DNA of 64,000 bases, taken from assembly GCF_024345495.1 (NCBI RefSeq), contig NZ_JAGQBF010000004.1, positions 48,633-112,632 of the forward strand, written 5' to 3'. Of this stretch, positions 53,559-62,586 are shown piece by piece. The position numbers and the translations under genes are program-made. Numbering within the stretch: position 1 is the stretch's first letter; every line of letters starts with the position of its first letter. This stretch comes from Synechococcus sp. RedBA-s. Lineage in GTDB: Bacteria; Cyanobacteriota; Cyanobacteriia; PCC-6307; Cyanobiaceae. The notes beneath the pieces are model-generated. The model was not told where the DNA came from. It made no database searches and saw nothing but the letters and a program-made list of their open reading frames with translations.

Positions 53559-55475
53559 ATGACCGCCACCATCACCAACTCATTCCCGATCGATCTGGAT
53601 GCCTTCCAGCCGCTTGCCCTCGATCCGGATCAGCCCAGCCTGAGTGCCAGCCAGCGGGAGGCGCTGAACGCCAACATCCAGCTCTGCCGCGACGCGATCA
53701 TTTTCTTCACGGCCACCGGTGCGGCCCGGGGCGTGGGTGGTCACAGCGGCGGGCCCTACGACACTGTGCCCGAGGTGATGATCCTCGATGCCTTCTTCCG
53801 CGGCGCACCCGATCGCTTCCTGCCGGTGTTCTTCGATGAGGCCGGCCACCGGGTGGCCACCCAGTACCTGATCAGTGTGCTGCGGGGCGAGCTGCCGGCC
53901 GAGGCGCTGCTTCAGTACCGCGCCGCCCACTCCAGGCTGCCGGGCCATCCGGAGCTGGGCCTCACCCCGGGCGTGCAGTTCAGCTCCGGCCGGCTGGGCC
54001 ACCTCTGGCCGTTCGTGAACGGTGTCGCCCTGGCCCATCCCGGCAAAACCATGTTCTGCCTCGGCTCCGATGGTGCCCAGCAGGAGGGTGACGACGCCGA
54101 GGCGGCCCGCTTCGCGGTGGCCCATGGGCTGAACGTGAAGCTGGTGATCGACGACAACGACGTGACCATTGCCGGTCATCCCTCGCAGTACCAGCCCGGC
54201 TACGACCTGGAGCGCACCCTCGGCGGCCATGGTCTGGCCATCTTGTGCGGCGACGGCGAGGATCTCGATGATCTGCATGGCCGCCTCTGTCGCGCGGTGG
54301 CCAGCGACGGCCCGGTGGCGGTGATCAACAAGCGGCCGATGGCGGTGGGAATCCAGGGGCTGGAGGGCAGCACCCATGGCCACGATGTGATCCCGGTGGA
54401 TCTGGCCATCAGCTACCTGGAGCAGCGCGGCCAGGACGCGGCCGCCAGCTACCTCAAGGGCATCGTCAAACCCACCAATCCAGCCACCTTCCTGGGCTCA
54501 GGCCAGAAGCTGGAGGCCAACCGCAACGTCTTCGGTGATGCGGTGGTGGAGATCCTCGGCGCGATGACGCCCGAGAACCGCAAGCAGAGCGTGCTGGTGG
54601 TGGACAGCGACCTGGAGGGCTCCTGCGGCCTGGCCCAGATCCGCAAGGCCCATCCGGAGATCTTCGTGAGCGGCGGCATCATGGAGCGGGCCAACTTCTC
54701 GGCGGCGGCTGGCTTCGGCATGGAGGCCGGCCGCCAGGGGATCTTCGCCACCTTCAGCGCCTTCCTGGAGATGATCATCTCCGAGGTCACCATGGCGCGG
54801 CTGAACGGGGCGAATGTGCTGAGTCACTTCTCCCATGCCGGCATCGACGACATGGCGGACAACACCTGCCACTTTGGCCTCAACAACTGCTTCGCCGACA
54901 ACGGCCTCGAGGAGGAGAACAGCACCCGCCTCTATTTTCCGGCCGATGCGGCCCAGATGAAGGCCTGCGTGAAGGCCGTGTTCGCTGATCCCGGCCTGCG
55001 CTTCATCTTCTCCACCCGCTCGAAGGTGCCCAATCTTCTTGATGCCGCCGGCAACGAACTGCACGGCGAGGGCTACAGCTTTGAAAGCGGCAAAGATGAG
55101 CTGGTGCGGGAGGGCAGCGCCGGCTATGTCGTGAGCTTCGGTGAGTGCCTCTACCGCGCCCTTGATGCGGTGGAGCGGCTGCGGGCCGAGGGACTGGATG
55201 TGGGTCTGATCAACAAACCCACCCTCAATGTGGTGGATGAGGCAATGCTCGCCAGAGCGGGCGCCTCACCCTTCGTGCTGGTGGTGGAATCCTTCAACCG
55301 CCGCACCGGCCTCGGCAGCCGCTACGGCACCTGGCTGCTGGAACGGGGCTTCACCCCCCGCTACAGCCACCTGGGCACCTACCGGGAAGGCTGCGGCGGC
55401 CTCTGGGAGCAGTTCCCCCACCAAGGCCTCGATCCCGACGGCATCATCAGCCATGTGAAGGGGATGCTGGGCTGA
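53559..55475 (+). CDS. Transketolase-family thiamine diphosphate enzyme
   Basis: 638 residues from MTATITNSFPIDLDAFQPLA. The ThDP-binding motif is MFCLGSDGAQQEGDDAEAAR with VKLVIDDNDVTIAGHP (about 165-205). The pyrimidine domain has SVLVVDSDLEGSCGLAQIRK and GGIMERANFSAAAGFGMEAG, and the C-terminal domain NKPTLNVVDEAMLARAGASP. This is a second, TK-like branch (about 640 residues), not the main Calvin-cycle tktA, which has a different N-terminus. Substrate unknown; it transfers two-carbon units by family. Divergent from glgX with a 160-base gap. Confidence 0.9.
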   Translation: MTATITNSFPIDLDAFQPLALDPDQPSLSASQREALNANIQLCRDAIIFFTATGAARGVGGHSGGPYDTVPEVMILDAFFRGAPDRFLPVFFDEAGHRVATQYLISVLRGELPAEALLQYRAAHSRLPGHPELGLTPGVQFSSGRLGHLWPFVNGVALAHPGKTMFCLGSDGAQQEGDDAEAARFAVAHGLNVKLVIDDNDVTIAGHPSQYQPGYDLERTLGGHGLAILCGDGEDLDDLHGRLCRAVASDGPVAVINKRPMAVGIQGLEGSTHGHDVIPVDLAISYLEQRGQDAAASYLKGIVKPTNPATFLGSGQKLEANRNVFGDAVVEILGAMTPENRKQSVLVVDSDLEGSCGLAQIRKAHPEIFVSGGIMERANFSAAAGFGMEAGRQGIFATFSAFLEMIISEVTMARLNGANVLSHFSHAGIDDMADNTCHFGLNNCFADNGLEEENSTRLYFPADAAQMKACVKAVFADPGLRFIFSTRSKVPNLLDAAGNELHGEGYSFESGKDELVREGSAGYVVSFGECLYRALDAVERLRAEGLDVGLINKPTLNVVDEAMLARAGASPFVLVVESFNRRTGLGSRYGTWLLERGFTPRYSHLGTYREGCGGLWEQFPHQGLDPDGIISHVKGMLG

Positions 55476-55866
55476 GGGGCTGCTCCATCGGCAGGGGCAG
55501 GTTCATCGCCGCGCGGGCCTCGAGCCAGCGCCCGGATTCGGGCATGGTGCGGCAGTCGTCGAACCATGGGCCGCCCAGGGTGTAGTGCAGCACCCTGGGT
55601 TCGGATGGCAGCTCCTGTACCCCCACCAGCACGTTCCACTCCGGCGGCAGTTCGCCGATCTCCCCGTCCGCCAGCCAGCGGAACTGGTGCAGCTCCAGCC
55701 CCGTGGCCGTGTTCACGAACTCCGGCGTGAGCGCCGTGCAGTGCTCGCAGTTGAACAGCATCACCGGCGACCAAAACTTGCGGCCATAGGGCGTCTGCGG
55801 CATGCCCTGGAACTTCAACCCCGGCTCGCACTCGTGCCGGTTGGCAGCCGTGGGGTATGAGGGCAT
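55447..55866 (-). CDS. C-terminal part of a glycosyltransferase-like protein
   Basis: 139 residues from MPSYPTAANRHECEPGLKFQ. The segments RKFWSPVMLFNCEHCTALTP, EFVNTATGLELHQFRWLADG, ELPPEWNVLVG and VLHYTLGGPWFDDCR resemble the C-terminal half of bacterial GT8-type glycosyltransferases (WSSVMLFN, EWN.LVG, H.T.GGPWF). The N-terminal half with the DxD nucleotide-sugar site is absent, so this is probably a truncated relic rather than an active enzyme. It overlaps the convergent transketolase end by 29 bases. Confidence 0.55.
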   Translation of the reverse strand: MPSYPTAANRHECEPGLKFQGMPQTPYGRKFWSPVMLFNCEHCTALTPEFVNTATGLELHQFRWLADGEIGELPPEWNVLVGVQELPSEPRVLHYTLGGPWFDDCRTMPESGRWLEARAAMNLPLPMEQPLSPASPSHG

Positions 55867-55916
55867 CGGTGGGTCCTGTCGGTCGAAAGGCGATGGGGGG
55901 AGGGGCGTCGCTGCGC

Positions 55917-56804
55917 TCAGAACCGGGCCAGACGGATTCGCTCGGCCAGTCCCAGCCGGTGCAGCAGCTGGATGTGCCACCAGGTGAGATCGAACTCCCA
56001 CCACGCCCAGCCCATGCGGGCGCTGCTCGGCTGGGCGTGGTGGTTGTTGTGCCAGCCCTCACCGAAGGTGAGCAGGGCCACCCACCAGGTGTTGCGCGAG
56101 CAGTCGTCGCTCGGGTGGCTCACGTAGCCCCAGCGGTGGGTGGCGGAATTCACCAGCCAGGTGGCGTGATAAACGATCACCAGCCGCAGGGGGATGCCCC
56201 AGAGCACCAGGGCCCAGCCGCCTGCTCCGCTCCACTCGCCCAGCCCATACAGGAGCAGGCCCAAGGGCAGCTGCAGCAGCAGAAAGCGGCGGTTCAGCCA
56301 CTGGTAGTAGGGGTTGCCCTGCAGGTCGGGTGTGAGCTGGTGGACGCTGCGGGCCGCCGGTACCTCCCGCAGCATCCAGCCCATGTGGCTCCACCAGAAG
56401 CCCAGATGGCTGTTGTGGTGATCGGCGGGATCGTCGGAATGGAGATGGTGATGGCGGTGCAGTCCCACCCAGTCGATCGGGCCCTGCTGGCAGCTCAGGG
56501 CACCGCAGGTGGTGATCACGGCCTCCAGCCAGCCGGGCACCCGGAACGCCCTGTGGCTCAGGAGGCGGTGGTACCCGAGGGTCACGCCCACACAGCCGGT
56601 GAGCCAGTAGAGCACCAGCAGTACGCCCACGGCGGTGGGGCTCCAGAAGCGCGGCAGCAGAGCCACCAGCGCCAGGGCATGGATCGCCGCCATGAACAGA
56701 ACGATCGACCACTGCGGGCGCAGCGCCGCCGGCTGCACCGGGATGCCCTCACCCCTGGAAGGAACGCCTGACGTCATGCGTTGCACCGTTGCCGTGGCGC
56801 TCAT
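55917..56804 (-). CDS. Acyl-lipid/acyl-CoA desaturase (delta-9 type)
   Basis: 295 residues from MSATATVQRMTSGVPSRGEG (MTSGVPS at 56777 is an alternative). Four helices and the three His boxes: HRLLSH (HxxxxH), GLHRHHHLHSDDPADHHNSH, and EGWHNNHHAQPSSARMGW. A di-iron desaturase that inserts a cis double bond in membrane fatty acids with O2. Cyanobacterial DesC homologues act at delta-9 of C18/C16 acyl lipids. Located between the GT-like fragment and the cyclase relic; expression may be coupled with either. Confidence 0.93.
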   Translation of the reverse strand: MSATATVQRMTSGVPSRGEGIPVQPAALRPQWSIVLFMAAIHALALVALLPRFWSPTAVGVLLVLYWLTGCVGVTLGYHRLLSHRAFRVPGWLEAVITTCGALSCQQGPIDWVGLHRHHHLHSDDPADHHNSHLGFWWSHMGWMLREVPAARSVHQLTPDLQGNPYYQWLNRRFLLLQLPLGLLLYGLGEWSGAGGWALVLWGIPLRLVIVYHATWLVNSATHRWGYVSHPSDDCSRNTWWVALLTFGEGWHNNHHAQPSSARMGWAWWEFDLTWWHIQLLHRLGLAERIRLARF

Positions 56805-56896
56805 CCTGCCGAGGCCGGAACCATCGGTTGCAGGAACTGCTCGAGCAGCAACCGGCCGAAACGCAGCCGTCCGCGCAGGCCCTGGCGCAGGCCGGG

Positions 56897-57337
56897 TCAG
56901 CGGCGGATCTGCCTGTTGAAGATGTCGCCGTGGCGGTTCTCGTGCTGGCACCAGGGCTCGAAGGAATCGAACAGCGGCGCAAAATTATGATCTGAGCTCG
57001 CCTTGAGATGGCGATCGATCAGGATGTAACGCCAGTAGCCTATTTTTTCTGAAAGAAACACGCTGTAGAGAACCCAGCCGAGCGGGAACCAGGTGATCGG
57101 CCGCCTGGTGCTGAGCTTGGGAAGATCGAGCGTGATGCCCTCGGCCGCCAGCGCCCTGCGATCGAAGTGGTCGCGGTTGTAGTCGGCTTCCATTTCGTTG
57201 GGCATCGCCTCAAAGGCCGGCCGCTGGCCGTCGAGGTCGGTGCGGGCCGCCTTCTCGATCTCGGTGGTGAAAAGCGGCGTGAGCAGGTCCTCGCGCAGGT
57301 GCGGGGTGGTGGCCGGGGCTGCAGTCGCGGTGGTCAT
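56897..57337 (-). pseudogene. acsF: Mg-protoporphyrin IX ester cyclase (acsF/chlE) homologue lacking its di-iron core
   Basis: 146 residues. The N-terminus (LREDLLTPLFTTEIEKAART, MEADYNRDHFDRRA) matches AcsF. It then jumps to the late region ITWFPLGWVLYSVFLSEKIG, YWRYILIDRHLKASSDHNFA, LFDSFEPWCQHENRHGDIFN. About 80-90 residues in between, which contain most di-iron ligands, are missing in frame. The C-terminal ~100 residues are also lost, ending FNRQIRR. It cannot catalyse ring E closure. The frame is otherwise clean, so the deletions may be recent or the short protein may be made. Divergent from an ArsR-type gene. Confidence 0.85.
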
Positions 57338-57409
57338 CGGCGGAGGTGCGCTCTGAAGCGAAATGCATAACAACAGCATGATACTGCGAAAAGCTGTCTT
57401 TGCATTCTA

Positions 57410-57427
57410 GCGTTGCCGCGACAACGC
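57410..57427. promoter_or_regulatory. Inverted repeat between acsF relic and ArsR-type gene
   Basis: GCGTTG, CCGCGA, CAACGC, extended imperfectly by TA/TA on the flanks. It lies 73 bases from the acsF-relic start and 43 bases from the regulator start. Candidate ArsR-type operator controlling both directions. Confidence 0.4.
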
Positions 57428-57469
57428 GCTAAAGTTTCATTGCAGCCTCTGCTCCGTCCTGACGCCGCC

Positions 57470-57775
57470 ATGGAAGCCCTTGCCGATTACTTCAAGGTGT
57501 TCTCCGAGCCCAACCGCCTCACGGTGCTGGAGGCCCTGCGCTCCGGAGCCCTCAATGTCACCGCGGTGGTGGAGAAGACCGGCCTCAGTCAGGCGCTGGT
57601 CTCGAAGCACCTCAAGCTGCTGATGATCGCCGGTGTGGTGCGCCGCCGCCCCGAGGGCAGCCTCGTGTTCTATGAAGTGATCGACAAGGGGGTGTTCCGG
57701 CTGATGGCCCAGGCCGAAAAGCTACTGATGGCCGCCCGCCGCCAGCAACTCGATGATCTGGCGGCCATCTTCTGA
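57470..57775 (+). CDS. ArsR-family transcriptional regulator
   Basis: 101 residues from MEALADYFKVFSEPNRLTVL. The winged HTH is LNVTAVVEKTGLSQALVSKH then LKLLMIAGVVRRRPEGSLVF, followed by a helical dimerisation end (LMAQAEKLLMAARRQQLDDL). It has no Cys and no obvious metal or persulfide site, so the signal is unknown. The stop overlaps the next ATG by one base (TGATG). It probably once controlled the adjacent cyclase gene. Confidence 0.88.
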   Translation: MEALADYFKVFSEPNRLTVLEALRSGALNVTAVVEKTGLSQALVSKHLKLLMIAGVVRRRPEGSLVFYEVIDKGVFRLMAQAEKLLMAARRQQLDDLAAIF

Positions 57776-58839
57776 TGACCCCGATCACCACACCGCCATC
57801 GGCCCAGCCGCAGCCACCGGCCTGGTCGCAGGAACCGCCGCTGCCCGCTTCGATCGAGGAGCTGCGCCAGGCCCTCGCCAGCGGCCGCCGCCGTTTCATC
57901 GGCCTGCGCCTGCCCGATGCCGATGGTCTTCAGCTCGATTTCTTCGGTTGCGACCTCAGCTCGGGCTGCTTCCGCGAGGCGCGCTTCGGCGATGCCTGCC
58001 TGCGTGAAGCTGACCTGGAGGGCAGCGACCTCAGTGGCGCCGCTCTGGAGGGCGCCCGTCTGGCCGCCGGCGACACCGTCCAGGTGCAGGTGTTCATCGA
58101 TGGGGTCGATGCCAACAGCGCCGGCATCGCCAGCGGCTACATCCAGCAGATCCTGCGCCGCTTCCGTCCGCAGACGGGGGCGGCGCCGCCCCTGCCGCCC
58201 CTGCGCACTCAGGTGAGCTTTCTCTACAACCCTGGCCTCACCAGCAGTTGGTTCTTCGTGCCGGGGGTGATCGGCCTGGTGCTCACCTTGATCGCCACCC
58301 TGGTGTCGGCGGTGACGCTGGTGCGCGAGAAGGACACCGGCACGCTCGAGCAGCTGCTGCTGACCCCGGCTGCCGCCTGGGAGATCCTGCTGGCCAAGAT
58401 CCTGCCCCTGGTCGTACTGCTGATGGGGGACGTGCTGCTGGCATTGCTGCTCGGCCGGCTGGTGTTCGGCCTGCCGATCCGGGGGAATCCTCTGCTGCTG
58501 CTGACCCTTTCAGGCCTCTATCTGTTCGTCGGGATCGGTGTGGGGATCATGCTGGCCACGGTCTGCCGCTCCCAGCAGCAGGTAATGCTCACGGCCTTCT
58601 TCATCACCCTGCCGATGGTTCAGACCTCCGGGGCGATCGCGCCGATCGAGAGCATGCCGGCCTTCTTTCAGGTCCTCTCCCTGCTCAATCCCCTGCGCCA
58701 CTACATCGCCATCCTGCGAGGGCTGCTGCTCAAGGGTGTCGGCCTTGAGGCCCTCTGGCCCCATGCCCTGGCCCTGCTGGTGATGGCGCCGCTGCTGATG
58801 GGCATCAGCGTGTCGAGGTTCCGCAGTCAGTTGAGCTGA
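57775..58839 (+). CDS. Chimera: pentapeptide-repeat N-terminus fused to ABC-2 permease C-terminus
   Basis: 354 residues. Residues about 22-100 are pentapeptide-type (FFGCDLSSGCFREARFGDAC, LREADLEGSDLSGAALEGAR). They pass abruptly into GDTVQVQVFIDGVDANSAGI and ASGYIQQILRRF, which is the periplasmic loop of a YhhJ-type ABC-2 permease, then five helices to the end (SAVTLVREKDTGTLEQLLLT, LLNPLRHYIAILRGLLLKGV). The permease lacks its first helix, and no ATPase gene is adjacent. Most simply explained by a deletion joining two genes in frame. It overlaps the convergent gene by 35 bases. Confidence 0.75.
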   Translation: MTPITTPPSAQPQPPAWSQEPPLPASIEELRQALASGRRRFIGLRLPDADGLQLDFFGCDLSSGCFREARFGDACLREADLEGSDLSGAALEGARLAAGDTVQVQVFIDGVDANSAGIASGYIQQILRRFRPQTGAAPPLPPLRTQVSFLYNPGLTSSWFFVPGVIGLVLTLIATLVSAVTLVREKDTGTLEQLLLTPAAAWEILLAKILPLVVLLMGDVLLALLLGRLVFGLPIRGNPLLLLTLSGLYLFVGIGVGIMLATVCRSQQQVMLTAFFITLPMVQTSGAIAPIESMPAFFQVLSLLNPLRHYIAILRGLLLKGVGLEALWPHALALLVMAPLLMGISVSRFRSQLS

Positions 58840-61800
58840 TCGGTGGAGTCTGGGCTTGAGGCGTGGCCCTTGGCTCCTGCTCCGCCGGGCTCACGGGCAC
58901 GATCACCGTGACCAAAGACCCGACGGCGGGATCCTGGGTGGTGCGAATCTCGGCATCAAAGGTGCGATCGGATCCATCGGCCAGCTTCAGCCGCAGTGCC
59001 GAGCGCACCCCCGTGCTGCCTGACCCTGCCAGAGCTGCCGCAGCCAGGGCACTCAGCGACTGGGGATCGTCCTGGCGCGAGAGCCAATCGGCATGCGCCC
59101 CAAGGATGGAGTCCTGGTTGTGGCCTGCGGTGCGGCAGAACGTGGCGTTGGCTCTGATGATGCGCAGGCGGTCATCCAGCACCGCCACACCAAGACTTTG
59201 GGCCTCAAAGACGGTTTCGAAGATGAAAGAGGCGTTCCTGGAATTGTTCTCGAGGACCTCGATGCCGTTGACATCCAACAGTGTGCCAACGATGAATCCT
59301 TCATCGGAGTCATTCACCACCGTGCATGACTCGGCCACCCAGAGGCTTCGTCCATCGCGTGTGGTCAGGCGGTAGCGCACGGACCAGCGGGGTTGGTTGA
59401 GGTCGCGGGCCAGCCTCACATGAACTCGATCGTCTGGATGAATGGCAGCCTCCAGTAACTTGGGCTGGTCGCACAGCTCAGCCGCGCTCCATCCTGTGAT
59501 GGCTTGAATCCTCTGGCTGGCATAGAGCAGGTGCTGCATGGTTGAATCCCATTTCAAGACGGCCTGCTCGAGTGCATCAGTGAGGCATGAGAACTCATGG
59601 AGTGAGGCCTCGGCTGTCCTGCGTAGCGCCACCAGTTCAGAGATATCCGTGAGCGTGATAATGGCACCCAGACGCCGGCCATCTTTTTCCCGATAGGGCA
59701 GGATCTGGACCAGATACGACACCTCTTCGCTGCTCGCCTCGATGGTCTGACGCAGCTCTCCCCTGATCACCGCCATCAGCGCCTCCTGGAGGCCGAGAAG
59801 GGAGAGGGTTGTCGGCACATCCAGCAGTGGCTGGCCATGGTCGGCCTGGACGAGTCCGAACACCCTGACGGCCAAGGGGCTGAACCTGAGGACGCAGAGA
59901 TTGCGATCAACGATGACCATGCCCTGACTCAGGGAGTTCTGGATGTTTTCCAGATCCGTGTTCAGTTTTTCGAGTTCATCACTGCGGGCTCGTAGCTGTT
60001 GGTTGAGGGTTCCCAGTTCCTCATTGGTGGCCTGCAACTCTTCGTTCGAGGCCTCCAGTTCTTCATTCGAGGATTGTAGTTCTTCCGATGAAGCCTGGAG
60101 CTCTTCCGATGAAGCTTCCAGCTCTTCGTTGGCTTGCTCGAGTTCGCTGAGGGATCGACGCAAGGTGTTCTGACTGCTCAGCAGCTCCTGCTCAAGCCGT
60201 TTGATTTCCCGATCAAAAATATGATCACGAAGGCCCTCTTGATCGGCCCTGGCCGCATCAGTTAAGCTCTCATCATCCTCAAGAAACGTGAGAATCCACA
60301 GTCTCCGATCACCGACATCAAAGGGCTTCACTTCCATGCGGAAGGACTTGTCATGGCCTGAGAGATGTAAGGTCTGGCTGGTGATCAACAGGCCATCAGC
60401 CCGTGTCAGTAGGAACAACGCTCGAGCTTCCGATTGAAGCTCTGGGAGGAGAAATGAAGTGGCCGATGAGCTGACACGACCCTGGGGGAGGCGGCAAAAT
60501 GGGGTGACATTCCCGATCACCTCGATGAGATCATGGTTCTCATCCAGCACCAGGCAGGGCTGGCTGATCATGCGGATCAGCGACTCCAGCAGAGCCACGT
60601 GCTGCTCCGGTACTGACTCCCGTATGACAGCCACCCTTTCCAGAGGGGCGTAGGCCATGGGACCCCGTGGCGCTGGTAAGGCCAGGGCCTGTCGTGGTTT
60701 CAGCATCCCCTCCGCAGTTCGCAGGAAAATCCGCTGCTCGGCATCGACGACCCTGAAGCCGGGTGTGCGGTTGGCCAGGGCCTCCGAGCAACCCAGAAAG
60801 AGCAGGCCTCCGGGGACCAGGCCAAAGCGAAACAGATTCAACACACGCTCCTGCATCGGAGTGGTGAAATAGATGAGCGTGTTGCGGCATGAAACCAGAT
60901 CCAGTCTGGGAAATGGTGGGTCGGCCCCAACATCATGACGGGCGAAGACGGTGCAGCTACGAAGCTCCTCCGTCATCGCGATTTCCGTCACCGTCTCGAT
61001 CACGAAGCGTTCACGCAGGTCATCGGGGATGGCCTTGGCTTCTGAGATCGGATAAACACCACGACGACACACCGACAGGCTGACCTCGTCGAGGTCGGTG
61101 CCAAAGATCTTGATGTGGGAGGCCAGATGGGCGGGATGCCCCAGAACTTGGCTGAGCAGCATGGCAATCGAGAACACTTCCTCCCCCGTTGCACATCCAG
61201 GCACCCACACCCGCAAGGGTTCGGTGCTGCTGTGCTGCTTGACGTAGACTTGCAAGTGCTCGCCAAGGGCCGCGAAGGCCTCACGGTCGCGAAAAAACGC
61301 GGTCACGGTGACCAGCAGGTTCTGGACAAGGGCATGAGCCTCTGCAGCATTACCGGTCAACAGCGAAAGATAGTCGTCGAGGGTATTGATCTCCAAGCTC
61401 AGCATGCGACGCTGGAGTTGCCGATTCAGGGTCGACTCCTTGTACTGGGAAAAATCGATTCCAGTGGCATGCTTCAACTGGGTAATCACACTGCTGAGCA
61501 AAGCAGGTGCCGGTGCCGGTATGTCTTCGCTGACCCAGTTGCCACCACTGGTGGTGATCCATTCGCCGATCTTCGGCCCGATGGCGTTCGCTTCCAGGAC
61601 CAGATCTGCGCAGCCCAGGCTGATGGCGGCACTGGGCATGGCGTCGAACTTGGCACTCTGCGGTGATTGAGCGATGGTCAGGCCGGCGGCCTCTCGAACC
61701 GCGCGCACGCCCCGCGCCCCATCGGCGCCTGTTCCCGAGAGCACAATGGCCAGGCCGTGATCACCCCAATGCTCGGCAATCGATTCAAACAACAGATCAA

Positions 61801-62197
61801 TGCATGGACTCGGGCCGAACCCGGGGGTTGGTTCACTGAGCTTCAGCTGATGCCCCGCAACCACCACATCATGGTTGGGAGGTGCGATCGCGATCACATC
61901 GGCTTGGAGCGGTTCACCATCAACGGCTGTCACAACCCTCAGCTTGGTGGAATGAGCCAGAAGGTCGACAATCAGGCTGGGGTGATCAGGAGAAAGGTGT
62001 TGGGCCACCACATAGGAGACACGGCCCAGGCTCGTGAGGTTCTTGCTCAATTCCTGCAGGGCCTCAAGCCCCCCGGCCGAGGCACCGATTCCCACCACAT
62101 AGTCGACGCCTGCCGAAGCTGGGTTGACGGGACTGCTCTCCACCTGGGGCTCGGCCGGCAAGGACTCAGGCAGCTGATCGCTTGATCCGTATACCAA
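58805..62197 (-). CDS. CheB-CheR-PAS hybrid chemotaxis/signalling protein without kinase domain
   Basis: 1130 residues. The CheB methylesterase (about 30-210) has catalytic Ser40 in VGIGASAGGLEALQELSKNL, AQHLSPDHPS and VLSGTGADGARGVRAVREAA. The CheR methyltransferase (about 230-500) has VWVPGCATGEEVFSIAMLLS and LDLVSCRNTLIYF. A coiled coil (about 665-760) has repeats such as ASSEELQASSEELQSSNEEL and NEELQATNEELGTLN. Three PAS-like regions follow (about 765-870, 880-985, 995-1100). It ends without a histidine kinase. Usually such proteins couple receptor-type methylation chemistry to PAS sensing; no che genes are nearby. Confidence 0.92.
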   Translation of the reverse strand: MVYGSSDQLPESLPAEPQVESSPVNPASAGVDYVVGIGASAGGLEALQELSKNLTSLGRVSYVVAQHLSPDHPSLIVDLLAHSTKLRVVTAVDGEPLQADVIAIAPPNHDVVVAGHQLKLSEPTPGFGPSPCIDLLFESIAEHWGDHGLAIVLSGTGADGARGVRAVREAAGLTIAQSPQSAKFDAMPSAAISLGCADLVLEANAIGPKIGEWITTSGGNWVSEDIPAPAPALLSSVITQLKHATGIDFSQYKESTLNRQLQRRMLSLEINTLDDYLSLLTGNAAEAHALVQNLLVTVTAFFRDREAFAALGEHLQVYVKQHSSTEPLRVWVPGCATGEEVFSIAMLLSQVLGHPAHLASHIKIFGTDLDEVSLSVCRRGVYPISEAKAIPDDLRERFVIETVTEIAMTEELRSCTVFARHDVGADPPFPRLDLVSCRNTLIYFTTPMQERVLNLFRFGLVPGGLLFLGCSEALANRTPGFRVVDAEQRIFLRTAEGMLKPRQALALPAPRGPMAYAPLERVAVIRESVPEQHVALLESLIRMISQPCLVLDENHDLIEVIGNVTPFCRLPQGRVSSSATSFLLPELQSEARALFLLTRADGLLITSQTLHLSGHDKSFRMEVKPFDVGDRRLWILTFLEDDESLTDAARADQEGLRDHIFDREIKRLEQELLSSQNTLRRSLSELEQANEELEASSEELQASSEELQSSNEELEASNEELQATNEELGTLNQQLRARSDELEKLNTDLENIQNSLSQGMVIVDRNLCVLRFSPLAVRVFGLVQADHGQPLLDVPTTLSLLGLQEALMAVIRGELRQTIEASSEEVSYLVQILPYREKDGRRLGAIITLTDISELVALRRTAEASLHEFSCLTDALEQAVLKWDSTMQHLLYASQRIQAITGWSAAELCDQPKLLEAAIHPDDRVHVRLARDLNQPRWSVRYRLTTRDGRSLWVAESCTVVNDSDEGFIVGTLLDVNGIEVLENNSRNASFIFETVFEAQSLGVAVLDDRLRIIRANATFCRTAGHNQDSILGAHADWLSRQDDPQSLSALAAAALAGSGSTGVRSALRLKLADGSDRTFDAEIRTTQDPAVGSLVTVIVPVSPAEQEPRATPQAQTPPISSTDCGTSTR

Positions 62198-62586
62198 TCA
62201 GATCCTCTCTGTCCACCTGGGCCAACGCTAGTCGTGCTGACTCCCCCTGAGACGAGGCTTGCCGTGAGAGCCAGCGCCGAGCAAGGTTCCGACTTTTATG
62301 AGTAAAACTACTCATCTCCAAGCCGATATTCATGGCTAAATTTTAAACGTACTGGCTGTGATGGACGGAAGGTTCCGGGCCATGGGGCATCATGACGCAG
62401 CTTGACTACAATGAAGCAATAGTCCATGGTCGGACGCCAGAGGTAGAGCGAAGGAGAGTGATTGAATGTGTTAATCCTGAATGTGTTGTTATTTGGCTGT
62501 CGGTCGCTGCCCACTCCACACCCTTGTGCGACTCCAGCCGGTCCGCCCTCCTGACGATCAGCCTGAACTGATCCTGAGTCCATCCA
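62198..62586. promoter_or_regulatory. Intergenic region between divergent CheB-CheR and AraC genes
   Basis: About 390 bases, AT-richer near 62300-62420 and 62455-62500. Probable promoters for both genes. The minus-strand frame at 62308-62649 lacks motifs and is not called. Confidence 0.35.
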
